Source: Chitinophaga sp. MM2321 (GTDB lineage Bacteria; Bacteroidota; Bacteroidia; Chitinophagales; Chitinophagaceae). Taken from it: a DNA stretch of 64,000 nucleotides. Every line of letters starts with the position of its first letter. The first letter of the stretch is position 1. The translations under genes and the position numbers were made by a program. Location of the stretch: the NCBI RefSeq assembly GCF_964033635.1, contig NZ_OZ035533.1, positions 6,419,001-6,483,000 of the forward strand, in the 5' to 3' direction. Shown one piece after another: positions 52,277 through 61,291 of the stretch. The notes below the pieces were generated by a model that searched no databases, was not told where the DNA came from, and saw nothing but the letters and a program-made list of their open reading frames with translations.

Positions 52277-53602
52277 ATGGAACCTTCCACTACTGTTTCT
52301 CCTTCTTTCTTTGACCGACACCTCTACGCCTTGAAAGCCCTATTCATTGTATTTATGGTACTCATATTGCTGATACCCGCCAGTATGATTCAAGACCTTA
52401 TCTGGGAGCGCCAGGAAAGGCAGAAAGAGGTCACCAGCGAAATTACCAGCAGATGGGGGGCAGCGCAGAACATTACCGGCCCGGTACTCGCTATTCCTTA
52501 CACCGTTGCCTCAAAGGGTACTACAGCCTATGTATACCTGCTGCCCGAGCTTCTAAAGATCAATGGTGAATTGTTGCCCCAGAAACTTAAAAGAAGCATT
52601 TTCAATGTGGCGGTATATGACGCCAAAATGCAACTGAGCGGCACTTTCAGCAAAGAAGCCCTGGCGAATATCGATGTTCCGGCGGCCTCGCTCCGATGGG
52701 AGCAGGCCGCTTTGCTCATCGGTATCAGCGATTTGCGTGGTATCGACAACCAGGTACAAATGACCTGGAACGGTAAATCGTATATGTTTAACCCCGGCGT
52801 GGTCAGCACAGACCTGTTTGCCAGCGGCATTCAGACGGCGGTGCCGCTTAATCCCGCCGATACCGCCGCCATGGCTGGTAACTTCACGCTGGAATTGGGT
52901 GTAAAAGGCTCCGAGAGGATCAGCTTCTCTCCTGTAGGTAAAACCACTATGGTGAACATCAATTCCAGTTGGCCCAGCCCCAGCTTCGATGAGGCCTTTC
53001 CGCCCAAAGTACGCCAGGTGGATGACAAAGGATTCAACGCAGCCTGGCAAATACAGCACCTGAACCGCAACTATCCCCAAAGCTGGGCAGGGAACAAATT
53101 CGACATCCATTCCGCCGATTTTGGGATCAAGCTTTTTATGCCCGCGGAAAGCTATCAGCAATCCATGCGCGCAGTTAAGTACGCCATCCTGATCATCGGG
53201 TTAACCTTCTTTATCTTTTATTTTATAGAATTATCACAGCGCCGCGCCATTCATCCATTGCAGTATGCCCTTATCGGGTTAGCCCTTTGTATTTTTTATA
53301 CCCTGCTGATATCCATATCAGAACAACTTAACTTTGTCCTGGCCTATGTTATTTCCAGTGGGCTCACCATCGGCCTGATCACCATATATACCGCCAGCGC
53401 CTATAAAAGCAGCCGTATAGCTGCAGGGATTGGCAGTACTTTGGTACTGTTATATGGATTTATTTATGTGATCATCAGTGCGGAAGACCAGGCGCTGCTA
53501 ATGGGCAGCCTCGGACTCTTCATCATCCTGGCAGTGATCATGTATTTCAGCAGAAAGATCAGGTGGGATAATTTATCACAAACTACAACACCAGTAAACT
53601 AA
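52277..53602 (+). CDS. creD: CreD-family inner-membrane protein
   Basis: ATG at 52277 gives 441 residues. One N-terminal membrane helix (about 20-37) is followed by a large extracytoplasmic domain (about 45-295) and six membrane helices at the C-terminus. DLIWERQERQKEVTSEITSR, then WGAAQNITGPVLAIPY, and PQSWAGNKFD, with FGIKLFMPAESYQQSMRAVKYA, are typical for CreD. In other bacteria CreD affects envelope integrity and colicin or beta-lactam response. The winged-helix gene upstream is the probable regulator. Confidence 0.88.
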   Translation: MEPSTTVSPSFFDRHLYALKALFIVFMVLILLIPASMIQDLIWERQERQKEVTSEITSRWGAAQNITGPVLAIPYTVASKGTTAYVYLLPELLKINGELLPQKLKRSIFNVAVYDAKMQLSGTFSKEALANIDVPAASLRWEQAALLIGISDLRGIDNQVQMTWNGKSYMFNPGVVSTDLFASGIQTAVPLNPADTAAMAGNFTLELGVKGSERISFSPVGKTTMVNINSSWPSPSFDEAFPPKVRQVDDKGFNAAWQIQHLNRNYPQSWAGNKFDIHSADFGIKLFMPAESYQQSMRAVKYAILIIGLTFFIFYFIELSQRRAIHPLQYALIGLALCIFYTLLISISEQLNFVLAYVISSGLTIGLITIYTASAYKSSRIAAGIGSTLVLLYGFIYVIISAEDQALLMGSLGLFIILAVIMYFSRKIRWDNLSQTTTPVN

Positions 53603-53611
53603 GTATCGATC

Positions 53612-53974
53612 ATGGGAAATTCTTATATCAGCAGACGGATAGCCAGTTTCGGATATGCATTCAGCGGCATTGCAGCTTTCCTGCGCAGTGAACCACATGC
53701 ACGCATACACGCAGCAGCCACTTTGTTCGTAGTGGCCGCCGGCTGCTGGTATAAACTTTCCCCTCCCGAATGGATCTGGATCGTCATGACCATCTCCCTC
53801 GTTTGGATCACTGAAATGTTTAATACTGTTGTAGAGAAAATAATGGATCACCTGTCGCCACAACAACATCCAAAAGTAAAATGGATCAAGGATGTTGCGG
53901 CAGGCGCAGTACTGGTGGCAGCTATGGGAGCTGTTATAACGGGCGCGCTGATCTTTATTCCACATATTTGTTAA
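53612..53974 (+). CDS. dgkA: Diacylglycerol/undecaprenol kinase (DgkA family)
   Basis: The 120-residue protein has three membrane helices and the DgkA signature ITEMFNTVVEKIMD (E-x-x-N-T-x-x-E) followed by KDVAAGAVLV. It phosphorylates diacylglycerol or undecaprenol at the inner membrane; Bacteroidota and Gram-positive members with this short sequence often use undecaprenol. It follows creD by nine bases, so it may be in one transcript with it. Confidence 0.88.
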   Translation: MGNSYISRRIASFGYAFSGIAAFLRSEPHARIHAAATLFVVAAGCWYKLSPPEWIWIVMTISLVWITEMFNTVVEKIMDHLSPQQHPKVKWIKDVAAGAVLVAAMGAVITGALIFIPHIC

Positions 53975-54019
53975 CAAGCCTGTGCCATCCCTGTACTATT
54001 TATTAAAAAAAACAGCCGT

Positions 54020-54697
54020 ATGCGATTGAAAAGAACCGTCCGATTATTACAGCTGCGCATCAGCCGCAACCAACAGGAATTTACTTTATATGCTTCTATT
54101 CTGTTTAGCCTGTCATTATTATTGTTTCGTATAGCCCATACCGGTAGCTACCTGCGTGCATCACTTGCGTGGAACCTTTTCCTGGCTTTTATTCCGTTTG
54201 CCATCACCCGCAGAATGGAAAAGCGCCCGCAGGAAATCAGCAACCGGTATAACTGGTACGGCTACTTTATTGTGTGGTTATTGTTCATCCCCAACTCACC
54301 ATATATCCTCACAGACCTGTTCCATCTTTTTGATGGCGGCGTACCTTTATGGTTCGATCTGTTCGTTATTTTCTCTTTCGCCTGGAACGGTATGATGATG
54401 GGATATATATCTATCCGCAGTATGGAAAGGATGTGGAGTACCCGTCATACCCGCTGGCCGGCATGGCTCTTTACTTTTCCGGTAATGTTCCTGTGTGCAA
54501 TGGGCGTGTATATTGGCAGGTACCTGCGGTATAACAGCTGGGATGTGGTAAAAGATCCGTTGACGTTATTGGGAGATGTGGGAGATATTCTGTTGCATCC
54601 CTGGGAAAACCGCAGCGCCTGGGCATTCACGCTGTGTATGGGTATCTTCCTGAGTTTAATGTACCCCCTTGTAAAGAAGCAACAACCTAAGATTTAG
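54020..54697 (+). CDS. DUF1361 membrane protein
   Basis: The 225-residue polytopic protein has about six helices and the DUF1361 signature: FIPNSPYILTDLFHL, then LWFDLFVIFSFAWNGMMMGY and RYLRYNSWDVVKDP. Function unknown. A 37-bp perfect hairpin follows its stop and separates it from the convergent propeller/barrel gene. Confidence 0.83.
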   Translation: MRLKRTVRLLQLRISRNQQEFTLYASILFSLSLLLFRIAHTGSYLRASLAWNLFLAFIPFAITRRMEKRPQEISNRYNWYGYFIVWLLFIPNSPYILTDLFHLFDGGVPLWFDLFVIFSFAWNGMMMGYISIRSMERMWSTRHTRWPAWLFTFPVMFLCAMGVYIGRYLRYNSWDVVKDPLTLLGDVGDILLHPWENRSAWAFTLCMGIFLSLMYPLVKKQQPKI

Positions 54698-54699
54698 AG

Positions 54700-54797
54700 A
54701 TTTATTGATTTACGAATGTAGGAATTTGAAATGCAGTAAAGATTTTCGCGTAAATATCCGCTGCATTTCAAATTCCTACATTCGTAAATCAATAAAT
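54700..54797. repeat. 37-bp perfect inverted repeat between convergent genes
   Basis: Left arm 54700-54736 and right arm 54761-54797 are exact complements (outer end ATTTATTGATTTACGAATG), with a 24-base loop and weaker extension outwards. The right outer side runs to the TAA stop at 54807. GATTT or GAATT words recur every 8-10 bases in the arms. Confidence 0.85.
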
Positions 54798-54806
54798 TCC
54801 TAAATT

Positions 54807-57800
54807 TTAAAAATCTACGCCCATACCAAAATACCAGATGGGGCCACCGCGGAAGAAGCCTACCATAGGCCAGCCTGCATCAGCGCGGAGGAAGTAGCCT
54901 GCAATGGTAGTGCGGGCACCAAAACCATAACCACCTACGAAGGGTCCGAGGAAACCTTCTTTTACGCGGGTAATTACACCCGTACCATCATCATAATTGG
55001 TATAGTTGGCGTCTTTAAAGCTCAGTTTTTCATTCCAGGCCGTGCCTATATCCACGAAGCTGGTTAACTGGAAATTGCGCAGGAATGCGGAGTTGATCGG
55101 CTTATCAATAAAAGTGGCAAACACCGGTAAGCGAAGCTCCGTATTTATCAACATCACATTGTTACCATTTTTCGCATTCTGTTTGTATCCACGGAGGTTT
55201 TCCGCGAGTGTCTGGAACGCATAGTTCGCACTTGTGTTTACCGGGTTGTTCAGGTTGATCTGCGGATTTAACCAGTTGTCAACACCACCCAGGTAGTACA
55301 GCAATTTGCGGGTACCCCAGGACAGATCAGCAGAGAAGCGGGTGGCCCAGATGAAGTTGCGGTATATTTTTTCGTAGTGCCGCACATCAATACCCATATT
55401 ATAGGTAAACCTGCCGTTGGCTGCCGGAGAGCCGCTGTTAAATAATTCATTCAGACCGCCATTCGTCAGCTGGGAATTGATTTCGCCATAAATTTTATAG
55501 CGGGTACCATTCCAGATGTTGATAGCCGGGTTAATGGTATTATCATACACATATTCCAGTCTGCCTAAAATGTAACTTTCTTTATAGTCTTTCGCGTACA
55601 GCGATGGCTTGTCGATTGCCTGGATCACCAGCTTATCGGTACGGTAGCCTAACTGCAAACGCACACTTCTCACCTGGTCAAACGGATAGCGTATTTCACC
55701 CTGGTAAATGTTGGTGATCATTTTTGTAGGGATGATATATAAGCCGTTTGAGTCTACCACGGGGATACCGCTGCTCTTGTCTACCTTGCGGTAGTAAGTG
55801 AGTTTGTAATCAAAACGTTTCTTCAGATAGGAAGCGTTGAAGAAGTATTCAGAGCCCTGCAGGGAAGACGGAATACGGAAACCGCCATTGAACTTAATAT
55901 CTTCAAACAAATCGCTTACGCCTATACGAATTAAACCATTCACCGGATCGGTCAGGCGGATAGGCCCGCTGGGCTGGCCGGTAAAAGGCTGGTATTTATT
56001 GATGAGTACCGAGTTATCCAGTTGCAGGATCAGGTAATCGGACGCAAATTTGAATTTATAAGGGAATAGTTTCGATTTCTTCAGGGTCTGTTCCTTATCT
56101 CTCCTCCCCTCAAATAATGACGAAGATTCCGTTACAGCATGACTGGTATCAGCAGGTTCGTTGCCAAATTCATTCTGGAAGAAGTTAGGATGCGAAGAGG
56201 TATCCCTTGGTATGGTATTATACGTAGGAAGACCTAAACGCAGGCTGTCCGCATGCATCTCTGCCTTTCTGAAATTGGTAGCGCGTGCGGTGATATTCCT
56301 TTTCTTGAGTGCGTTGGTATCTACTTTCAGCTTCATCAGCCGTTTTACGTCTGCATATGCTACCACTTCAGATACTTCTCCCTGCTCGCCGGTAATCCTG
56401 GATTCCTGGATGCCGTAAGGATAGTTGGAGATCGGGAAAGAGTACGTAGAGTCGTTGGTGATAGTGATCGCTTCCACAGAATCCGGTGCGGAGGTACCGT
56501 AAGCAGCCAGGGCTGAATCCAGTTCCTCTTTTTCGGGGTTATGCAGAATTTCCGAACCTACATAGAACAGGGAGTCTATACCTGCACTTTGTGATTTGAA
56601 GAAACCGGCATAACGGTTACGGATACCGTTGGCATCAGAAACAAAGGTAAAGTGGGTGGTATTGTATTGCATGGGCAGTCTGGCGTCTCCGTATTGGAGG
56701 TTGGTCAGCTGGGTGATTTGTTTTTCAGAACTTTTGTTCCAGTTATCTACCATGAAGATGTTGAACGGCCGGCCAGGGAGAGACGTATCGGTACCTCTTC
56801 CTTTTGGTGAGGGCCTGTTGGAAGAGTAGATGATCCCGCTTTTACCCGGGAACGCCGCAAAGGACGGGTCCAGGTCGTCATACACATCGTTGGTGATCTG
56901 GTCTGTTTTGTAGTTGCTGATGCTATAAGTGAAAATATCGGTATGTCCGTTTTTGATGGCCGACAGGAGCAATGTATTTTCTTGTACCGGCATGTATTTG
57001 AAGTCCACGACGCGGTCAAACTGATGCAGATCCTGACGTATAGTCGTGTGCGATATCAGGTCATAGATCATCAGTTTTGTTTTGCCTTCGTGTTCGTACA
57101 CAATGGCGAGGCGGTTGCCTTTTGTGTTCCAGGCCATGAGTGGATAGTTGGGGTCCACCTGGTTGGCCAGTTGTACAACGCCGCTGCGCAGCAACACTTT
57201 AGGCTTGTTCCAGCCCAGCTGGATCTGTACGCGGTACACGCCTTTCCTGAATTGTACGACTGCATAGGAGTTGTTTTTGGGGTTGGCATTGAAGCGATAG
57301 TAGTCGGATTTTCCGATTTCCTGTGCAACAATGGTGCGGCCTTTGGCAGAAGTTTTCCTTCTACGATTATCTTCTGCAAATCTTTTCTGATAAAATAGGA
57401 AGAAGTCCTGGGTAGCTTTTTTAGGGCTTTGATTCAGTACCTGGTCGAAACCTTTTTTAAGACCCCGGTTAATACGGGTGATATACATGAGGTAAGGCAC
57501 GGCGTCCTTTCCATATTTACTTTCCACATAGTACCAGAAAGCCTGGCCTGCCAGGAGCGGGTTTTCATAGGCCAGCTGGTTGAAGTTCCTGTATTTGCCG
57601 GAGAGCAATACCGCTTTCAGTTCCTCATCCTGTTTGGCGGTCCAGTTTTCAGCTGCATAGCCGATGAAGCCGTCGGTAAACCATTTCGGGAAATCTATTA
57701 AGGCAGCATTACCGGCAAATTCGCCGATGTCTTCACCAAATAACAGGGTTTCCAGCAAAATACGGGCGATACCCTGCCGGATCTGCCGGTGCAGGTTTTC

Positions 57801-58196
57801 GTGGTTACCATCAAAATAAACGATCATTTTGTTACCTACCAGTTTGGTAACACCGCCGGTATTCTGCCATTCCACGCCTATACCGATGTTGGATTGCTTC
57901 ATCTCCCCGAAGCTGTTATAGACCACAATATTGATACGCTGACGGGGGTTTGTTTCCATAAACTGCTCTATCGAGGGCAATTCCTTTTCGGCCACCTGGG
58001 CTGCATATTTCCCTAATTCCAGCCCATTCTGGCTAAAATAGGTGTTGAAATGGCGGCTTTGATAGTATCTCCACTTGAAATTTTTGAACTGAACGCGATT
58101 TTGTCCGAATTCGACTGTATTGGTTTGAGCTTGCGAAACTATCGTTCCAAGTAATAGGGCACTGTGGAATAATAACCTGGTAATAAATCTGTTCAT
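54807..58196 (-). CDS. Outer-membrane protein with peptidase-MA-like, TolB-type propeller and Omp85-like barrel parts
   Basis: The 1129-residue protein has a signal peptide ending VSQAQ (near residue 24). An N-terminal domain (about 35-280) resembles gluzincin peptidase-MA proteins, with FPKWFTDGFIGYAAE. An HENLH (132-136) is present, but the slot where the family normally has HExxH reads QGIAR (141-145), so activity is doubtful. Next come beta-propeller blades of PD40/TolB type (about 300-560), such as MAWNTKGNRLAIVYEHEGKT and YDDLDPSFAAFPGKSGIIYS. The last 450 residues form a bacterial-surface-antigen (Omp85-like) barrel ending GPIWYFGMGVDF. It probably works at the outer membrane; it could be a novel secretion or assembly factor. 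Confidence 0.82.
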   Translation of the reverse strand: MNRFITRLLFHSALLLGTIVSQAQTNTVEFGQNRVQFKNFKWRYYQSRHFNTYFSQNGLELGKYAAQVAEKELPSIEQFMETNPRQRINIVVYNSFGEMKQSNIGIGVEWQNTGGVTKLVGNKMIVYFDGNHENLHRQIRQGIARILLETLLFGEDIGEFAGNAALIDFPKWFTDGFIGYAAENWTAKQDEELKAVLLSGKYRNFNQLAYENPLLAGQAFWYYVESKYGKDAVPYLMYITRINRGLKKGFDQVLNQSPKKATQDFFLFYQKRFAEDNRRRKTSAKGRTIVAQEIGKSDYYRFNANPKNNSYAVVQFRKGVYRVQIQLGWNKPKVLLRSGVVQLANQVDPNYPLMAWNTKGNRLAIVYEHEGKTKLMIYDLISHTTIRQDLHQFDRVVDFKYMPVQENTLLLSAIKNGHTDIFTYSISNYKTDQITNDVYDDLDPSFAAFPGKSGIIYSSNRPSPKGRGTDTSLPGRPFNIFMVDNWNKSSEKQITQLTNLQYGDARLPMQYNTTHFTFVSDANGIRNRYAGFFKSQSAGIDSLFYVGSEILHNPEKEELDSALAAYGTSAPDSVEAITITNDSTYSFPISNYPYGIQESRITGEQGEVSEVVAYADVKRLMKLKVDTNALKKRNITARATNFRKAEMHADSLRLGLPTYNTIPRDTSSHPNFFQNEFGNEPADTSHAVTESSSLFEGRRDKEQTLKKSKLFPYKFKFASDYLILQLDNSVLINKYQPFTGQPSGPIRLTDPVNGLIRIGVSDLFEDIKFNGGFRIPSSLQGSEYFFNASYLKKRFDYKLTYYRKVDKSSGIPVVDSNGLYIIPTKMITNIYQGEIRYPFDQVRSVRLQLGYRTDKLVIQAIDKPSLYAKDYKESYILGRLEYVYDNTINPAINIWNGTRYKIYGEINSQLTNGGLNELFNSGSPAANGRFTYNMGIDVRHYEKIYRNFIWATRFSADLSWGTRKLLYYLGGVDNWLNPQINLNNPVNTSANYAFQTLAENLRGYKQNAKNGNNVMLINTELRLPVFATFIDKPINSAFLRNFQLTSFVDIGTAWNEKLSFKDANYTNYDDGTGVITRVKEGFLGPFVGGYGFGARTTIAGYFLRADAGWPMVGFFRGGPIWYFGMGVDF

Positions 58197-58253
58197 ACAG
58201 AAAGTATTGATAATATTGTGATCTGTTTAAAATTAGCTAAAAATCAGGTAACA

Positions 58254-58892
58254 ATGATCGAAATACAACAATTCACTTTTGGTCCTTTGCAGGAAAACAC
58301 CTACCTGCTTATTAACGGAAAAAGGGAATGTATAATTATAGACCCGGGATGTTATTTTCAGGACGAAAGAAAAGAATTATTACAATATATACAAACAGCC
58401 GGGTTAAATGTTATAAGATTATTGAATACGCACTGCCACTTTGATCACATCTTCGGCAATAAACTGGTGTCTGAAACGTATAAGGTACTCCCTGAAATAC
58501 ACGAGGCGGAACAGGGGATCCTGGACCGTTCCCAGCAGGCTGCTGCCACGTATAACATTCCTTTTGACCCTTCACCTATGCCTGGACGTTACCTCGTAGC
58601 GGGTGAAAAGATTCCGTTCGGCGAACATGAACTCGAGGTTTTGCTGACTCCCGGCCATTCTCCGGGCAGTGTTTCTTTCTACTGCGCCGACCAGCTATTC
58701 GTGATTGGCGGCGATGTCCTCTTTTACCAGAGTATAGGCCGTACAGACCTTCCCGGTGGTAACCACGCAACTTTGCTGCGCAGCATCCGTGACCAACTAT
58801 TCGTGTTACCGGATGATGTCAGGGTATTTCCCGGCCACGGACCAGCAACCAGCATCGGCTTTGAAAAGAAAACGAATCCATTTTTAGTGTGA
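58254..58892 (+). CDS. MBL-fold metallohydrolase, glyoxalase II-like
   Basis: ATG at 58254 gives 212 residues (GTG at 58218 is rejected). The metal motifs are complete: THCHFDHIFGN (HxHxDH), TPGHSPGSVSFY and GGDVLFYQSIGRTDLPGG, then FPGHGPATSI. It belongs to the general hydroxyacylglutathione-hydrolase group but lacks the C-terminal helical domain of true glyoxalase II, so the substrate is uncertain. A 30-bp perfect hairpin follows its stop. Confidence 0.88.
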   Translation: MIEIQQFTFGPLQENTYLLINGKRECIIIDPGCYFQDERKELLQYIQTAGLNVIRLLNTHCHFDHIFGNKLVSETYKVLPEIHEAEQGILDRSQQAAATYNIPFDPSPMPGRYLVAGEKIPFGEHELEVLLTPGHSPGSVSFYCADQLFVIGGDVLFYQSIGRTDLPGGNHATLLRSIRDQLFVLPDDVRVFPGHGPATSIGFEKKTNPFLV

Positions 58893-58901
58893 TCCTTTCA
58901 G

Positions 58902-59010
58902 AAAATTTACGGATTTTGGAATTTTGAGATTTCGGGGTTTTGTTTCCAAACGATACTGCATTTGGAAACAAAACCCCGAAATCTCAAAATCCGTAAATCC
59001 GTAAATTTTA
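58902..59010. repeat. Long inverted repeat between MBL and flippase genes
   Basis: The perfect core arms are 58921-58950 and 58961-58990 (core CGGGGTTTTGTTTCC), 30 bp with a 10-base loop. Outer arms AAAATTTACGGATTT also pair with a few mismatches. The right outer end contains the TAA stop of the flippase gene (59008-59010). Confidence 0.85.
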
Positions 59011-60540
59011 TTTTATGTACTTCCCTATGTACGGCAGCCGCGCAAATTCTTTCTTCTCCATCCGGAAAATAAACCAGGCATAAGCCAGGAATAAGCCGGT
59101 AGCTACTGCGAGGGAAGACGGTTTGAGGGCATAGATGTCTTGTGGCGACAGCACCCTGACATTGAGCCAGTTGAATAAAAGATAGATCAGTACTGCCAGC
59201 CCCACATAGGTAATGAGTTTGGGAAGATGATATGGGATGGGATAATGTTTTTGTCCCCATACATAACAGATCACCATTTGTACAAAATAACATACCATGG
59301 TGGCCAGTGCAGCGCCGTAGTAACCCATTAGAGGAATCCACCAGTAATTGAGCCCGAAAGCCAGCACAGCTGTGATGATCGTGATGACGGCGCCTGTTTT
59401 GGTGCGATCCGTTAGCTTAAACCAGATGGTCAGGTTATAGTAGATGCCCAGGAACATGTTGGCCAGCAACAGTACCGGTACAATACGCATCCCCTGGTAA
59501 TAGAAGGGTACGCGGAGGAATATCTTCCATATATTCAGGTACAGGCTTACAAAAAGGAACATGAAACATAGCATGATCACAAAAAGCTTCATGATCCGGG
59601 CGTACATCTTCTGCGGATTCCCGCTTTCGGCCTGTTTAAAAAAGAAAGGTTCGGCCCCTAACCGGAACGCCTGTATGAACATGGTAATCAGGATGGCCAG
59701 TTTATAGTTGGCACTATACAGTGCGATCACCTCCTTTTTGGCTTCCATATCGTTGCCGGGAAGGAACTGGGGTAAAAACCAGGCCCTGTCAAAGGTTTCA
59801 TTGACCATACCGGCCATGCCCACTATAATCAGCGGCAGGGCATAGTGTACCATCTTTTTCCACAGGACGGTATCAAACTTCCATTCAATGGCCCCGATCT
59901 GCGGGAGGAACAGCACCAGGGTAAAGGCGCTGCCCAGCATATTGCTCAGGTATATGTAGCCCGTCTGGTCGCTGCCGTTCTGTAAATCGGGCAACCAGTG
60001 ATGACCGGCTGCATACAGCTTGGGACAGATCACCAGGAAAAAGACGTTGAAGAATATCGTGGTCAGGATGCCCGCTACCCGGATGGCGGCATAGCGTACC
60101 GGTCGGCCTTCCAGCCTGAGCTGGGCAAAGGGGATGGCGGTCAGTGCATCAAAAGCCATCAGCAGGATCACATAAGTATAAAATGTAGGATGCCCGTTCA
60201 ACCCCGCCAGTTCCCCGGCATAGGAATTAATGACCGGCTGTTTTAATAATAATAGCAGAATGGTAATAGAAATAGTGGAAAACAACAGCGAGATGGTGGA
60301 AGTACCCAGCACATGCGCCTTGTTCTCCTTCTTCGCAAACCGGAAGAAAGCAGTTTCCATACCATAGGTCAGCACAATATTGGCAAAAGGGATATAGGCA
60401 TATACGTTAGACATCTCCCCAAAAGATGCCCGCGTAAGAATACCCAGATAAAAAGGCGTAAGGAAATAATTGAGCAACTTGCTCACTATATTACTTAAAC
60501 CGTAGTAAACTGTTTGTCCTGCCAGTTGTTTGATGCTCAA
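59008..60540 (-). CDS. Polysaccharide/lipid-linked oligosaccharide flippase (MOP superfamily)
   Basis: The 510-residue protein has about 14 membrane helices and the MOP/Wzx start GQTVYYGLSNIVSKLLNYFL (about 9-28), then TPFYLGILTRASFGEMSNVY. The YNLTIWFKLTDRTKTGAVIT block (about 391-410) is typical of Wzx-like or MATE-related flippases. It would move a lipid-linked sugar across the inner membrane. No glycosyltransferase is near, so the substrate is unknown. Its stop codon lies at the edge of the hairpin. Confidence 0.85.
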   Translation of the reverse strand: MSIKQLAGQTVYYGLSNIVSKLLNYFLTPFYLGILTRASFGEMSNVYAYIPFANIVLTYGMETAFFRFAKKENKAHVLGTSTISLLFSTISITILLLLLKQPVINSYAGELAGLNGHPTFYTYVILLMAFDALTAIPFAQLRLEGRPVRYAAIRVAGILTTIFFNVFFLVICPKLYAAGHHWLPDLQNGSDQTGYIYLSNMLGSAFTLVLFLPQIGAIEWKFDTVLWKKMVHYALPLIIVGMAGMVNETFDRAWFLPQFLPGNDMEAKKEVIALYSANYKLAILITMFIQAFRLGAEPFFFKQAESGNPQKMYARIMKLFVIMLCFMFLFVSLYLNIWKIFLRVPFYYQGMRIVPVLLLANMFLGIYYNLTIWFKLTDRTKTGAVITIITAVLAFGLNYWWIPLMGYYGAALATMVCYFVQMVICYVWGQKHYPIPYHLPKLITYVGLAVLIYLLFNWLNVRVLSPQDIYALKPSSLAVATGLFLAYAWFIFRMEKKEFARLPYIGKYIK

Positions 60541-60600
60541 TAGCGTATATTTTAGCTGTATGCTGTGTTACTGTATATTTTAATGCAAATTAAACCAAAG

Positions 60601-60745
60601 ACCAGGATTATAGGATGATAAGATTTAAAAGGATGGGTGTTTTGTTGTTTGATTTAAAAAACGAGCTGCGATAGCAGTTGTTGGTGATCATTACAAACAA
60701 CAAAACACCCATCCTTTTAAATCCTGTTAATCCATTAATCCTGGT
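60601..60745. repeat. Long inverted repeat with ACCAGGATTA ends (copy 2)
   Basis: Arms 60601-60651 and 60694-60745 pair; the inner 30 bases are perfect (core GGATGGGTGTTTTGTTG). The loop has a small GCTGC-GATA-GCAG hairpin. The outer end ACCAGGATTA matches copy 1 at 29055-29190. The right arm provides the last six codons (Arg-Pro-Gly-Leu-Met-Asp) and TAA stop of arfB. Confidence 0.82.
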
Positions 60746-61128
60746 CTCCGGTTTTGTTTCTTCTCGGATAGCCGTTTTTTAAACTGGATCCGCTTTTCTA
60801 CCATCGCTTTGGAAGGTTTGGTAGGTACCCGCTTTTTGCGGGGTATTAATGCTTTATTGATAAGATCATTTACTTTATAGATGACTTCATGTTTGTTGCC
60901 CAGCTGTGTGCGGGCTGTTTGCGATTTCACCAGCAGTATTCCTTCCGCATTGATGCGGTTGGAGAGCTTTTCCATCAGCACATTTTTTTGTTCAGGGGTT
61001 AACAGTGCAGAGGCCATGATGTTGAAATAGGCTTCCACCATTGTTTCCACCTTATTCACATTTTGTCCGCCGGCGCCGCCGCTGCGGGCTGTGCGGAATG
61101 TGAGTTCGGAGGTAACATTGATATTCAT
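60727..61128 (-). CDS. arfB: Peptidyl-tRNA hydrolase ArfB (ribosome rescue)
   Basis: The 133-residue protein has the release-factor GGQ motif in ARSGGAGGQNVNKVETMVEA (about 14-33), without the anticodon domain, and a basic C-terminal tail (PRKKRVPTKPSKAMVEKRIQ, about 96-115, then FKKRLSEKKQNRR) that enters the mRNA channel. It frees stalled ribosomes. The C-terminus RPGLMD is encoded by the long inverted repeat. Confidence 0.92.
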   Translation of the reverse strand: MNINVTSELTFRTARSGGAGGQNVNKVETMVEAYFNIMASALLTPEQKNVLMEKLSNRINAEGILLVKSQTARTQLGNKHEVIYKVNDLINKALIPRKKRVPTKPSKAMVEKRIQFKKRLSEKKQNRRPGLMD

Positions 61129-61291
61129 TGTATTGTTATTTTTTATAATATTAATAATGCAAATTGGACAGCAATTTATTAAAATCCGGCCAAACCCACA
61201 CCGATGAACATTTTAATACGGTATAATGACTGTGGTATAAGTCCGGATATCTTTAGGGATTTCATTAATTTTCCGCTGAAAAGATATTTAT

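Noticed and set aside
54807..58196. HENLH at residues 132-136 as proof of an active metalloprotease
   Set aside because: The position does not fit the helix where relatives carry HExxH, and the usual downstream Glu is Asp; activity is left open.
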